From: Pseudoalteromonas sp. N1230-9
Lineage (GTDB): Bacteria; Pseudomonadota; Gammaproteobacteria; Enterobacterales; Alteromonadaceae
Reading direction: 5' to 3'
DNA: 64,000 bases
NCBI RefSeq assembly: GCF_032716425.1
Contig: NZ_CP090419.1
Location: 42,501-106,500 of the forward strand
Part shown: piece after piece, positions 8,070-15,826 of the stretch
Numbering within the stretch: position 1 is the stretch's first letter
How the letters are laid out: the number at the start of each line of letters is the position of its first letter
The notes under the pieces: model-generated
Told to the model about the DNA's origin: nothing
Seen by the model: only the letters and a program-made list of their open reading frames with translations
The model's database searches: none
Translations under genes and position numbers: made by a program

Positions 8070-8558
8070 TTAGTACACACTTTGCGCAGAGCCATCGATT
8101 TTAACACAAGTGTTATTAGAACACTGCGTACTGGGCGTGGTTAAATGCTGACAAATACTCATCATGTCGTTCACTGCATTGAATTGTTTTTCGAGGGCTG
8201 TGATGTCTTTTGCAAGTTTTTCAACCTCAGCTGTGTTAGCTGTTTTAGTTGAATAAACAATAAAGTTACTTGGGCCACCACAAGCGCGACTACCTATAGG
8301 GAGCACTTTACATTGGCTGCTGTTATCACAGCTAGGGTCATCAATAAGTTGATTTAGTTGTTCATGTGTAGACTTAATCGTGGCTTGGTCTGGCGCAATT
8401 TTGTTAACATCAACAGCTGATTTTTTTACTTCAACGGTTTTTTGAGGATCAATAACTTTATTGCGATTGCTTGTAGTTTCGGCTTGCTCATTAATGACTG
8501 CATCTGAGCAGGCAGTGAGTAAAACAGGAAATAAAATAGCCAATAGAGGATAGCGCAT
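8070..8558 (-). CDS. Lipoprotein of a CGGP-motif family, copy 2
   Basis: This is a 162-aa lipoprotein; the start is set at the Met of MRYPLLAIL because it gives a normal signal peptide with lipobox LLTAC, whereas the longer frame adds 15 hydrophilic residues. The C-terminal half carries the same QCKVLPIG-x-R-x-CGGPS pattern as its downstream neighbour, plus two more Cys near the end (CSNNTC). A Lys/Thr-rich linker (about 25-60) separates lipid anchor and domain. It stops 13 bases before copy 1 starts, so both are probably one transcript. The function is unknown. Confidence 0.82.
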   Translation of the reverse strand: MRYPLLAILFPVLLTACSDAVINEQAETTSNRNKVIDPQKTVEVKKSAVDVNKIAPDQATIKSTHEQLNQLIDDPSCDNSSQCKVLPIGSRACGGPSNFIVYSTKTANTAEVEKLAKDITALEKQFNAVNDMMSICQHLTTPSTQCSNNTCVKIDGSAQSVY

Positions 8559-8642
8559 AACATACCTAAAAATCGTTGAATAAGTACTCACTATCATACA
8601 CATTGCTCAAAGTGGGGCAATAAAAACGTTAGCTTTCAGTGA

Positions 8643-8666
8643 GTAGCTCTGTATTCACAGAGCTAC
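8643..8666. repeat. Perfect hairpin downstream of fumC
   Basis: GTAGCTCTGT and ACAGAGCTAC form a perfect 10-bp stem over an ATTC loop, 40 bases after the fumC stop. There is no T-run on either side, so it may protect the mRNA end rather than terminate by itself. Confidence 0.6.
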
Positions 8667-8707
8667 AGTAAGATGAAAGTTTTATACCACTCCACAATAA
8701 GTAGGTA

Positions 8708-10084
8708 TTACAAACCACCTTGGGTTAGTTTGGCAGGGTTAAGTAACTCGCTCAGTTCTTCGCGCGAAATATCAGTATGCTCTGCAGCAACATCAATAAT
8801 TGGACGGCCTTCTTGGTAAGCTAATTTGGCAATTTTTGCTGCTTTGCTATAGCCGATCACCGGATTGAGCGCGGTAACTAGGATAGGGTTTTTCGCGAGA
8901 GCTTTATCAACATTGCTTTGGTTTACTTTAAAGCTAGCAATCGCTTTGTCCGCAAGAGCTTCACTGCTATTGGCAAGCAGTTCGATACTTTGCAGAATAT
9001 TTAAGGCAATCACAGGTAGCATCACATTGAGCTCAAAGTTACCCGCTTGGCCAGCTACGGTTATGGTGGCATCATTACCAATTACTTGTGCGCTGACCAT
9101 AGCTGCAGCTTCTGGGATCACAGGGTTTACTTTACCAGGCATAATTGAAGAACCAGGCTGTAAGGCTTCAAGCTCAATTTCACCAAGACCTGCAAGTGGA
9201 CCTGAGTTCATCCAGCGTAAGTCATTGGCTATTTTCATTTGTGCTACTGCCAAAACTTTGAGCTGACCTGAAAGTGCAACAATGGCGTCTTGTGACCCTA
9301 TGTTATAAAAAAAGTTTTTGCTAGGGCTAAAGCGAATTCCTACATTCGCACTTAAATGCTGACAAAATTCACTGGTAAATGCTGGGTCGGCATTAATGCC
9401 GGTACCAACGGCTGTACCACCTTGCGCAAGTTCACAGACTCGTTCGAGTGTTTGGCGAATGCCAGCCATTGCATGATCCACTTGTAACTGCCATGCAGCG
9501 AGTGTTTGTGCAAAACTCACAGGCATAGCGTCCATTAAGTGAGTACGGCCGGTCTTAACTATATGGCCCACTTCGGCTTGTTTATTTTGTAGGCTTTGAC
9601 TGAGCCTATCGAGTTTAGGAAACAGTTCATAAATGATGTTAATGGCGCTGCTTACTGCAATAGCCGTAGGGATCACATCATTTGAGCTTTGTCCCATATT
9701 CACATCATCGTTGGGGTGAATAGTCTCGCCTGCTAATTCACTGGCTAGTGTGGCAATCACTTCATTAGCATTCATATTTGAGCTTGTGCCAGAACCTGTT
9801 TGGAATACATCAACAGGAAACTCTGAAAAATGTTTACCGTCGATAATCGCTTGGCATGCTTGCTCAATGGCTTTGGCTTTACCTTGGCTTAAATGGCCTA
9901 ATGCTGCGTTACTTTGTGCAGCGGCTTGCTTAATGTACGCGAGGGCGGTGATAAATTGCTTAGGCATGGCTAAGCCACTAATTTTAAAGTTGTTGATAGC
10001 GCGTTGCGTTTGAGCTTGATACAAAGCATTGGCAGGGACTTGTAACTCACCCATGCTATCAGATTCGGTTCTAAATTGGCTCAT
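8708..10084 (-). CDS. fumC: Fumarate hydratase class II
   Basis: This is a 458-aa class II fumarase, the iron-independent enzyme that interconverts fumarate and malate in the TCA cycle. The fumarase/aspartase signature GSSIMPGKVNP is present at about 315-325, as are TGSGTSSNMNANEV near 98 and GRTHLMDA near 186. The start is the ATG with AGGAG five bases before it; a GTG two codons earlier overlaps that site. It directly follows a fagA-like gene downstream of a Fur-type palindrome. This matches the iron-controlled fagA-fumC arrangement known in Pseudomonas aeruginosa, where fumC replaces iron-sulfur fumarases during iron starvation. Confidence 0.97.
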   Translation of the reverse strand: MSQFRTESDSMGELQVPANALYQAQTQRAINNFKISGLAMPKQFITALAYIKQAAAQSNAALGHLSQGKAKAIEQACQAIIDGKHFSEFPVDVFQTGSGTSSNMNANEVIATLASELAGETIHPNDDVNMGQSSNDVIPTAIAVSSAINIIYELFPKLDRLSQSLQNKQAEVGHIVKTGRTHLMDAMPVSFAQTLAAWQLQVDHAMAGIRQTLERVCELAQGGTAVGTGINADPAFTSEFCQHLSANVGIRFSPSKNFFYNIGSQDAIVALSGQLKVLAVAQMKIANDLRWMNSGPLAGLGEIELEALQPGSSIMPGKVNPVIPEAAAMVSAQVIGNDATITVAGQAGNFELNVMLPVIALNILQSIELLANSSEALADKAIASFKVNQSNVDKALAKNPILVTALNPVIGYSKAAKIAKLAYQEGRPIIDVAAEHTDISREELSELLNPAKLTQGGL

Positions 10085-10092
10085 AAACACTC

Positions 10093-10458
10093 CTAAATCG
10101 GGTTAAATTCTTGGCTGAGAAGGCACGCTTCTCGCTCCAAACTGAAATACTTTTCAATACAGTTATGAGTTTTGTAGTAACGCTTTAGTGCAAGTTGCGG
10201 CTTGTAAAGCTGAGCTAAACATTGTTTACGAATTGCATTATGTATTAATGAATCACACATTTTTTCAAGTAGCTCATGAAAGGTACGTCTTAAATAAAGC
10301 TCTTGTAAAATAAAATTGTGGTGCTTTTCGTAATAGCGTGCAACGTTTAAGCCCGCTTCAACATAGTTAGCAACAAGTGCTGGGGCGTGTAACCCAGGTC
10401 TTTGGCAAACACATTTCATTTGCCATTGATAATGGAGCATAGCATTGTGAGTGTGCAT
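10093..10458 (-). CDS. FagA-like small protein (Fur-associated)
   Basis: This is a 121-aa protein rich in His, Tyr and Cys, ending nine bases before fumC. In Pseudomonas the Fur-regulated operon fagA-fumC-orfX-sodA begins with a small protein of similar size and place; I assign this one as FagA-like mainly from position and general make-up (an N-terminal CVCQRPGLHAP and paired His/Tyr helices). The start is put at the Met of MHTHNAML, because a start 12 codons earlier would lie inside the Fur palindrome. No clear ribosome binding site precedes it, so a very short or missing leader is possible. The biochemical role is unknown. Confidence 0.75.
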   Translation of the reverse strand: MHTHNAMLHYQWQMKCVCQRPGLHAPALVANYVEAGLNVARYYEKHHNFILQELYLRRTFHELLEKMCDSLIHNAIRKQCLAQLYKPQLALKRYYKTHNCIEKYFSLEREACLLSQEFNPI

Positions 10459-10460
10459 AG

Positions 10461-10511
10461 AAAACCGATTAACTGTAATGATAATTGTTATCATTACAGT
10501 TAATCGGTTTT
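10461..10511 (-). promoter_or_regulatory. 51-bp perfect palindrome containing a Fur box
   Basis: Bases 10461-10484 and 10488-10511 are perfect reverse complements (24-bp arms) around TTG. The centre GTAATGATAATTGTTATCAT is very close to the classical Fur consensus GATAATGATAATCATTATC. On the minus strand TTGCAC upstream and TAATGA or AATGAT inside the palindrome form a plausible -35/-10 pair, so Fur-Fe would cover the promoter of the fagA-like/fumC operon. The arms extend far beyond what one or two Fur dimers need. Confidence 0.88.
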
Positions 10512-10563
10512 AGTGCAAGTTTTATGTAGAGTTATAAAGCTTGAAGTGACTAACTGTTTTGGT

Positions 10564-10758
10564 TTAATTGTAACCAAGAATAAAAATCTGGTCTGTTTCA
10601 TGTTTTTTCGGCGCCTGTACATTTTCTTTATTACATTGAGAAAGAAGATCAATTACAGTTGCTCTGTCATCACAACTTGTTAAGGCGGCTTTTTCGCTTT
10701 CTGCTCGCTCACTGGCGGCAAGTGCTGCATCTACAGCGGTGTAGGGTGAAATATACAT
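10564..10758 (-). CDS. Small hypothetical protein
   Basis: This is a 64-aa soluble peptide with an Ala-rich N-terminal helix (AALAASERAESEKAA) and two Cys in the middle. GGAG lies seven bases before the ATG, which supports real translation. It lies just upstream of the Fur palindrome on the same strand as fagA-fumC; transcripts leaving this gene would run into the 51-bp palindrome, which could act as its terminator. No family is recognised. Confidence 0.6.
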   Translation of the reverse strand: MYISPYTAVDAALAASERAESEKAALTSCDDRATVIDLLSQCNKENVQAPKKHETDQIFILGYN

Positions 10759-10845
10759 AATGTATCTCCAGTTGGTTAATTCATAGAATAAATAGCATAA
10801 GCTGTACCAGTCTTTATAAAAGTCCTTAACCCAATGAAAATATTG

Positions 10846-10897
10846 AATTTATAATTTTAAGCTATAAATTACCCGCGACTTTACGGGTTATTTTTGC
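10846..10897 (+). repeat. Two consecutive hairpins before the DUF938 gene
   Basis: AATTTATA/TATAAATT (10846-10870) is followed at once by ACCCG/CGGGT (10871-10888) and TATTTTTG. The second hairpin resembles a weak intrinsic terminator on the plus strand, although no plus-strand gene lies upstream. It may be a leader structure of the methyltransferase gene. Confidence 0.4.
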
Positions 10898-10942
10898 TTT
10901 ACTGTTGTGCACTGATTACCAAACATGGTGCACATAATTTGT

Positions 10943-11533
10943 ATGGATAAACCCTTCTCTCAAGCCTGTGAAAACAACAAATTACCTATTTTAAACGTAT
11001 TAGAAGCGTTCTTTTGTGATGTGACGGATGTATTAGAGGTCGGCTCAGGTACTGGGCAACATAGTGTGCATTTTGCAACGCATTTAGCACATTTACAGTG
11101 GCATTGTAGTGATCGCGAGGTTAATCACCCTGGGATTTTACAGTGGCATCAAGAAGCTGCACTAACGAATTTGCATGCGCCATTAACACTCGATCTCAAT
11201 GATCCTTGGCCGATTGAAACTGTGAATGCTATTTTTACGGCGAATACAATGCACATAATTAGCTGGCCACTGGTAGAGCGTTTTTTCCAAGGTGTAGCAA
11301 AGCATTTAGCGCCTAAAGGTAAATTATGTATTTATGGACCATTTAAGTACCAAGGTAAGTATACCAGTGCCAGTAATGCAGAATTCGATGCTTTTTTAAA
11401 ACAGCAAGATGCCAATAGTGCAATTCGTGATTTTGAAGCGATTTGCCAACTTGCAGAGCAAGCTGGCTTATCCTTTGTTGAAGATGTGCAAATGCCAGCG
11501 AATAACCAATTATTGCTGTTTAAAAGGCAGTAA
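10943..11533 (+). CDS. DUF938 class I SAM-dependent methyltransferase
   Basis: This is a 196-aa protein of the DUF938 family. The SAM-binding motif VLEVGSGTGQHS is at about 33-44, followed by the acidic strand end CSDRE and a DLNDPWP stretch typical of the family. The start at MDKPFSQACENN fits known members; an ATG six codons earlier is possible and neither has a clear ribosome binding site. Its 3' end overlaps the convergent FemAB-like gene by 24 bases. The substrate is unknown. Confidence 0.88.
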   Translation: MDKPFSQACENNKLPILNVLEAFFCDVTDVLEVGSGTGQHSVHFATHLAHLQWHCSDREVNHPGILQWHQEAALTNLHAPLTLDLNDPWPIETVNAIFTANTMHIISWPLVERFFQGVAKHLAPKGKLCIYGPFKYQGKYTSASNAEFDAFLKQQDANSAIRDFEAICQLAEQAGLSFVEDVQMPANNQLLLFKRQ

Positions 11534-12649
11534 GCTTTCGCATTGTGCTTTATAGAGCGTCATATGCTGGCGTTCTCTAATAATAAAGTCACTAATGGCT
11601 GCTGCAAACTCACCGTGCTGAATATGATGCAGTGAATAAGTATTTACGGGCTTAAAGCCACGACTTATTTTATGCTCACCTTGCGCGCCAGAGTGAAACT
11701 GTTTAAGTTTGTTGGCAATACAGTACTCAATGCCTTGATAGTAGCAAAGCTCAAAGTGCAAACTATCGAGCTCATAGTTCGTTCCCCAGTAACGACCATA
11801 TAAACAGTTCTGATCTTTAAAACTGAGCGTGGCGGCAATCACCTCGCCTTTATACTTAGCGAACATTAACACTAGCTTGTCGGTAATGCTTTGCTGTAAT
11901 AACTCAAAAAAGGCAGTATTCAAGTAACCATTGTGGCCAGAGCGTTTTAAATAGGTTTGTCGGTAAAAGTGACTAAATTGCTGCATGTGTTGTTTGCAGA
12001 TGTCAGCACCTTCAAGCCATTCTATGGTTATTTGCTGCTCACTAATTTTACCACGTTCTTTTTTAATTGATTTACGCTTTCTTGCGGTGAGTGAAGCTAA
12101 AAAGTCATCAAAGCAATGATAGCCTTCGTTAAACCACTGAAACTGCACGCCCAGACGTTGCATTACGGTGTCGCTAGTTAACGCATTGGCTTGCTGTTGA
12201 TGGCAAAAGTTTATATGCCACCCTGACCAGCCTAACTGCGCTGCTGTTGCTTTGAGTACATTATTAATATAGGTATAGACATCAGCGGGGTCAGTATCGT
12301 TGGTACCAATTCTTTGTCCTGCAATTGGGGTAAATGGCACACCACACAGCCATTTAGGATAGTAATCTAGGCCATGTTGTTGATAGGCTTCAGCCCAAGC
12401 CCAGTCAAATACATATTCACCATAAGAGTGATGTTTTAGATACCCGGCTAGTAAGGCAATGACCTGTTCTTTCTGGTAAATAACTAAGTGCATGGGCTGC
12501 CAGCCAGACTCTTCACTAACACAACCACTTTGCTCTAGGGCAGCTAGAAATGCGTGATCCGTAAAGGGTGTATCATCAAAAAATGACTGCCAAAGAGCGG
12601 CATCAATCTCGCTTATTTGATTAAACCAGCGGTGGCTAAATTCACTCAT
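11510..12649 (-). CDS. FemAB-like / GNAT-fold protein (DUF482, COG3146)
   Basis: This is a 379-aa protein of the DUF482 family, a GNAT-fold group often annotated as peptidoglycan biosynthesis or FemAB-like. Recognisable family features are the N-terminal TPFTDHAFLAALEQSGCV, the segment VPFTPIAGQRI near 100, the basic RKRKSIKKERGKI near 190 and CLYGRYWGTN near 285. FemAB proteins transfer amino acids from tRNA to peptidoglycan precursors, but DUF482 members have no proven substrate. Its start overlaps the stop of the upstream hydrolase gene by four bases (ATGA), indicating one transcript. Confidence 0.88.
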   Translation of the reverse strand: MSEFSHRWFNQISEIDAALWQSFFDDTPFTDHAFLAALEQSGCVSEESGWQPMHLVIYQKEQVIALLAGYLKHHSYGEYVFDWAWAEAYQQHGLDYYPKWLCGVPFTPIAGQRIGTNDTDPADVYTYINNVLKATAAQLGWSGWHINFCHQQQANALTSDTVMQRLGVQFQWFNEGYHCFDDFLASLTARKRKSIKKERGKISEQQITIEWLEGADICKQHMQQFSHFYRQTYLKRSGHNGYLNTAFFELLQQSITDKLVLMFAKYKGEVIAATLSFKDQNCLYGRYWGTNYELDSLHFELCYYQGIEYCIANKLKQFHSGAQGEHKISRGFKPVNTYSLHHIQHGEFAAAISDFIIRERQHMTLYKAQCESLLPFKQQ

Positions 12650-14013
12650 CGCGCAGCCGATTCAATATCGTTGATAAAGTCGTTGATATGCATAGCGAGC
12701 TTATCGAAATACGGGTTAAAAGTAAGCCGTGCAAAGGGTTTATGTTTTGCTAAATTGGCCTCTGTGCGCTCTCCGAAAACAATATTTTCCTGATACTTAC
12801 AGGCTTTATACAAGGTGTCATCATCTAAATAGCTGCCACAATTACGATAATAGGCGTGCTGACCGTAATAAGGATTACTAGGCTTATTAACGATGCCTAT
12901 GTGTGACATTCCTTGTATTTTTTTACAGGTATCGTTGTCGCAATCATCACGAATAATTTTGTAATCAGTCGGAAAGTTAGTTGGGATATTGCTATCGTCG
13001 CCATAATAAATAAGACGATCTAATTTATTCTTTATGCGCTTTTTAGGATCATGTAAAGCGGCCAGAAGTTTAAAAGTAACTTGGTTATCAATAGTGGTAT
13101 CAATATCACTAAAGGTAGTGAATAACGCGATATTTGGTAATTGACGCGGTGCAAGTTCATCAATATTGATACGACTCATGGCTTGATGACTTGCTGTTGC
13201 AGCACTAAAGGGGAATGACTCATATTTTGCGAAGTCGAGATCAGCATCTTTATCAATCCAGTTGACAAAAGGTATAGCGTCAATCCACTTGGCTAGCCAA
13301 CCATTTTTATTATGGGGTTCTGTGGCTGGAGAAAATAGCATCGCTGCTAAAATTTTTTCATTGGTAGGGCCTTGCGTTAAATAATCAATCACCAGTGCTG
13401 CCCCTGTTGAGTAACCTCCTAATATGACTTGATCAAAGTCTTTCAATGTACGCTCTATAGCGTAGATGCTGGCTGTTCGCCAGTCATCGGCATCCATGTC
13501 TCTAAGTGCTGCAGGCGCAGTACCGTGACCTGGCAAGAGGATAGTGCGTACCGTATAACCTTGTTGATAATAGACCTGTGCAAGGTCATGGTAGGTAAAG
13601 GGTGAATCGGTTAAACCATGAATCAATAGTACCGCCTTACGGCTATTGCCATGCTTTAGCTCAAACGGGCTTATTAAGTCGGCAATAGTGGCATTTTCGG
13701 GTCGCGAGCCTTGCGCAACCAGTTGTTGATAGGTGTCGGTATAAACAGGGCATGGCAAGTTTGCGCGTGGGTTTTCGCTGCTAATTTGTAAATAAGCTGC
13801 GGTTAAGTAGTCACTAAATGCCTGCTCGGTATTAAAGCTAAAAGTACTTTGTGTTCGAGGTAGCGGTTCTCTAAATAGCCCTTCGCGCTTACTTTTCATC
13901 ATCAGTGCTTGGTCTTTAAGCTGAGTAAGGCAGGTTTGTTGCTGTGCCATTAATGGGCTACTAAATAGTCCACTGATGGTCAAAGAGATAGCAACTAAGG
14001 TGATGAATTTCAT
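12646..14013 (-). CDS. Secreted alpha/beta hydrolase
   Basis: This is a 455-aa alpha/beta hydrolase with a cleavable signal peptide (cut after about residue 23, LMAQQ). HGLTDSPFTYHDLA near 130 is the oxyanion region, GYSTG near 200 the nucleophile elbow, and SHIGI near 370 provides the likely catalytic His; an Asp around 305-308 (SDIDTTID) is the likely acid. Four Cys in the C-terminal third suggest disulfides, consistent with export. The substrate is unknown; esterase or lysophospholipase-like activity is the best guess. It is translationally coupled to the FemAB-like gene. Confidence 0.85.
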   Translation of the reverse strand: MKFITLVAISLTISGLFSSPLMAQQQTCLTQLKDQALMMKSKREGLFREPLPRTQSTFSFNTEQAFSDYLTAAYLQISSENPRANLPCPVYTDTYQQLVAQGSRPENATIADLISPFELKHGNSRKAVLLIHGLTDSPFTYHDLAQVYYQQGYTVRTILLPGHGTAPAALRDMDADDWRTASIYAIERTLKDFDQVILGGYSTGAALVIDYLTQGPTNEKILAAMLFSPATEPHNKNGWLAKWIDAIPFVNWIDKDADLDFAKYESFPFSAATASHQAMSRINIDELAPRQLPNIALFTTFSDIDTTIDNQVTFKLLAALHDPKKRIKNKLDRLIYYGDDSNIPTNFPTDYKIIRDDCDNDTCKKIQGMSHIGIVNKPSNPYYGQHAYYRNCGSYLDDDTLYKACKYQENIVFGERTEANLAKHKPFARLTFNPYFDKLAMHINDFINDIESAAR

Positions 14014-14081
14014 ATTTTAAGCGTCCTTTTAAAGCCTGTTTTTAGCTTATCGAGTTATGTTTTATTTGCAAGCAAGCTGCG

Positions 14082-14543
14082 TCAAGCGAGCGGTAAGTGG
14101 CGCTTGGTAAATGCTTGTTTTAATACCACCGTCGACTCGATATTAGCGATGCAGTTAATACTGCCTAATTTATGTTTCACAAAGCTTTCATAGCTTTCTA
14201 AATCAGCGGCAATAATCTTGAGCAGATAATCATAACTGCCTGAAATAACAGAGCACTCAAGCACATGTTCAAGCTTCTCAACTTGTTGTTCAAATTGCTC
14301 AGCAGCGGCAACTGAGTTTTGGTTTAAGCGAACAAAGGCGTACACAGAGACATTTAAATCAACCGCTTTAGGATTGATGGCAGCATGGTAACCAATGATC
14401 ACATTTGCTGATTCGAGCTTTTTAATGCGGCGTAGGCAAGGGGTATCTGACAGGCTAACCGAGTGTGCCAGCTCTGAGACAGAAGTTCTCGCATTATCTT
14501 GTAGCGCATTAAGTAATTGTTGGTCTTTTTTGTCTAATTTCAT
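14082..14543 (-). CDS. Lrp/AsnC family transcriptional regulator
   Basis: This is a 153-aa Lrp/AsnC regulator: an N-terminal winged HTH (KLDKKDQQLLNALQDNARTS, with recognition helix near LSDTPCLRRIKKLE) and a C-terminal RAM domain (GSYDYLLKIIAADLESYE). The start at MKLDKKDQQ matches the family; a GTG seven codons earlier is an alternative. It is transcribed away from the PrnB-like/kynureninase-like genes with 113 bases between starts, the usual arrangement for a local regulator, and an Lrp-type dyad lies in that gap. The effector may be an aromatic amino acid or derivative, which is inference. Confidence 0.92.
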   Translation of the reverse strand: MKLDKKDQQLLNALQDNARTSVSELAHSVSLSDTPCLRRIKKLESANVIIGYHAAINPKAVDLNVSVYAFVRLNQNSVAAAEQFEQQVEKLEHVLECSVISGSYDYLLKIIAADLESYESFVKHKLGSINCIANIESTVVLKQAFTKRHLPLA

Positions 14544-14568
14544 TTTTATTTGAGTGATTTTCACTAAT

Positions 14569-14583
14569 CTAGATGGATTCTAG
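14569..14583. promoter_or_regulatory. Lrp-type 15-bp dyad between divergent genes
   Basis: CTAGATGGATTCTAG is a perfect dyad with 5-bp arms and a 5-bp centre, the geometry of Lrp/AsnC sites. It lies 26 bases before the regulator start and 74 before the PrnB-like start. Confidence 0.6.
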
Positions 14584-14656
14584 TCTATATTTTGGCGATT
14601 AGCACTCATTGAACTCTGTTAACATTATCGCAATATAATTATTTTGGAGTGAGCCT

Positions 14657-15826
14657 GTGACTGAGAACACCAAGGCATTTGATAGCTGGCTTCGCACCCG
14701 TTTTGTTGAGATCAACAGCGAATTAGAAAAACTATATTGGCAACAAGACGATAAAGCGAATGTAGAGGGTGTCGGTGAGCACTTAAAGCATCAATTAGAG
14801 CAAGAAGGTAATGAGCATATTCGCACCTTACTTGCAGAGGGTAATACTGATGAAGGCTTTGATAACGCCTTTGACTTGTTAGGTAATGTTGGTTTGTATA
14901 TGGCGGCATGCCGTCGACATGAGATAACAGAGCCTTCTCGTGAAACAAGTTCACCGCTTGTTGAAGCTTCTGCGCTGGCAATGCACATTGGTGCATCAAT
15001 TGGTGTAACCCCGCGTTTTGCTACGGCGCATTTAACCACCCACAATAAAGCGGTTGATGGTGTGTATAAGCGCTTTACTGACCTTGAAGATGAGAAAATC
15101 TTTATCGATTACAATACCAAGGGTATTTTAGCGTATAAGCGTGCGGCGGATGCTTTATTAAAAATTCAGCCGTTAGGAATATCGCATCCTATCACGGCAG
15201 ATTTACTTGCAGTGGCAAAACAAGCGCTGCTTGATGTGATTGAGTCGAATAATGCGCTATACAACAAGCTCGATACAGACCGCTTTTTCTATTGTGTAAG
15301 GCCGTATTACAAGCCGTATCGAGTAGGTAAAGAGATATATCGTGGCGCGAATGCTGGTGATTTTGCGGGCATTAATGTCATCGATTTATTGCTTGGGCTT
15401 TGTTTTGCCAATGAACCTAGCTACTCGCAAATGCTGGTGGATAAATTCTTGTATATGATGCCTGAAGATCAGCAGATTCTGCGCGAAAGCATGCGTATGA
15501 CAAGTATTATGGATGACTTTTTAGCGGCAGAAGCTGAGCGCGATAGCGAATGGCTACAAACTAACTTAAAACTGTTTATTCAAGTGTGCAAATTGCATGG
15601 TGATACTGCGATTGGCCACCATAATCAATTGGTCAGTAAATACATTGCGCAACCTTCACAGCAAATGCAGCAACAACATATGGATAAAGTCACAGCCAGT
15701 GGGCCGCCTTTGCATGTGTTACTAAACTCACTAGAGCAGTTGCGTGATCGCCGTGCGGCAGCAAAGCGGGATGATATTCGCACTCGGTTTGATGATTTAA
15801 CTAAGTTAAAACAGTGGATTAAGTAA
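14657..15826 (+). CDS. PrnB-like heme aromatic oxygenase family protein (DUF1864)
   Basis: This is a 389-aa protein I place in the PrnB family (formerly DUF1864), part of the superfamily with tryptophan and indoleamine 2,3-dioxygenases. The reading is based on overall helical pattern and length and on segments such as FDLLGNVGLYMAACRRHE near 75-95, RPYYKPYRVGKEIYRGANAG near 220 and GHHNQ near 320; His321 or His322 is a candidate heme ligand by analogy with PrnB. GTG start, with GGAG seven bases upstream. It overlaps the kynureninase-like gene by one base. Substrate and product are unknown; an indole or other aromatic amino acid is suggested by the partner enzyme. Confidence 0.75.
   Translation: MTENTKAFDSWLRTRFVEINSELEKLYWQQDDKANVEGVGEHLKHQLEQEGNEHIRTLLAEGNTDEGFDNAFDLLGNVGLYMAACRRHEITEPSRETSSPLVEASALAMHIGASIGVTPRFATAHLTTHNKAVDGVYKRFTDLEDEKIFIDYNTKGILAYKRAADALLKIQPLGISHPITADLLAVAKQALLDVIESNNALYNKLDTDRFFYCVRPYYKPYRVGKEIYRGANAGDFAGINVIDLLLGLCFANEPSYSQMLVDKFLYMMPEDQQILRESMRMTSIMDDFLAAEAERDSEWLQTNLKLFIQVCKLHGDTAIGHHNQLVSKYIAQPSQQMQQQHMDKVTASGPPLHVLLNSLEQLRDRRAAAKRDDIRTRFDDLTKLKQWIK

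Noticed and set aside
10459..10494. Start of the FagA-like protein 12 codons earlier
   Set aside because: These codons are part of the Fur palindrome and repeat its inverted sequence; the Met at 10458 is preferred.
10461..10511. Palindrome as an insertion-sequence remnant or transposon end
   Set aside because: No transposase, target duplication or second copy is seen; a Fur core at the centre explains its place.
12646..14013. Alpha/beta hydrolase as kynurenine formamidase
   Set aside because: It has a signal peptide and Cys pairs typical of exported proteins and is coupled to the FemAB-like gene instead.
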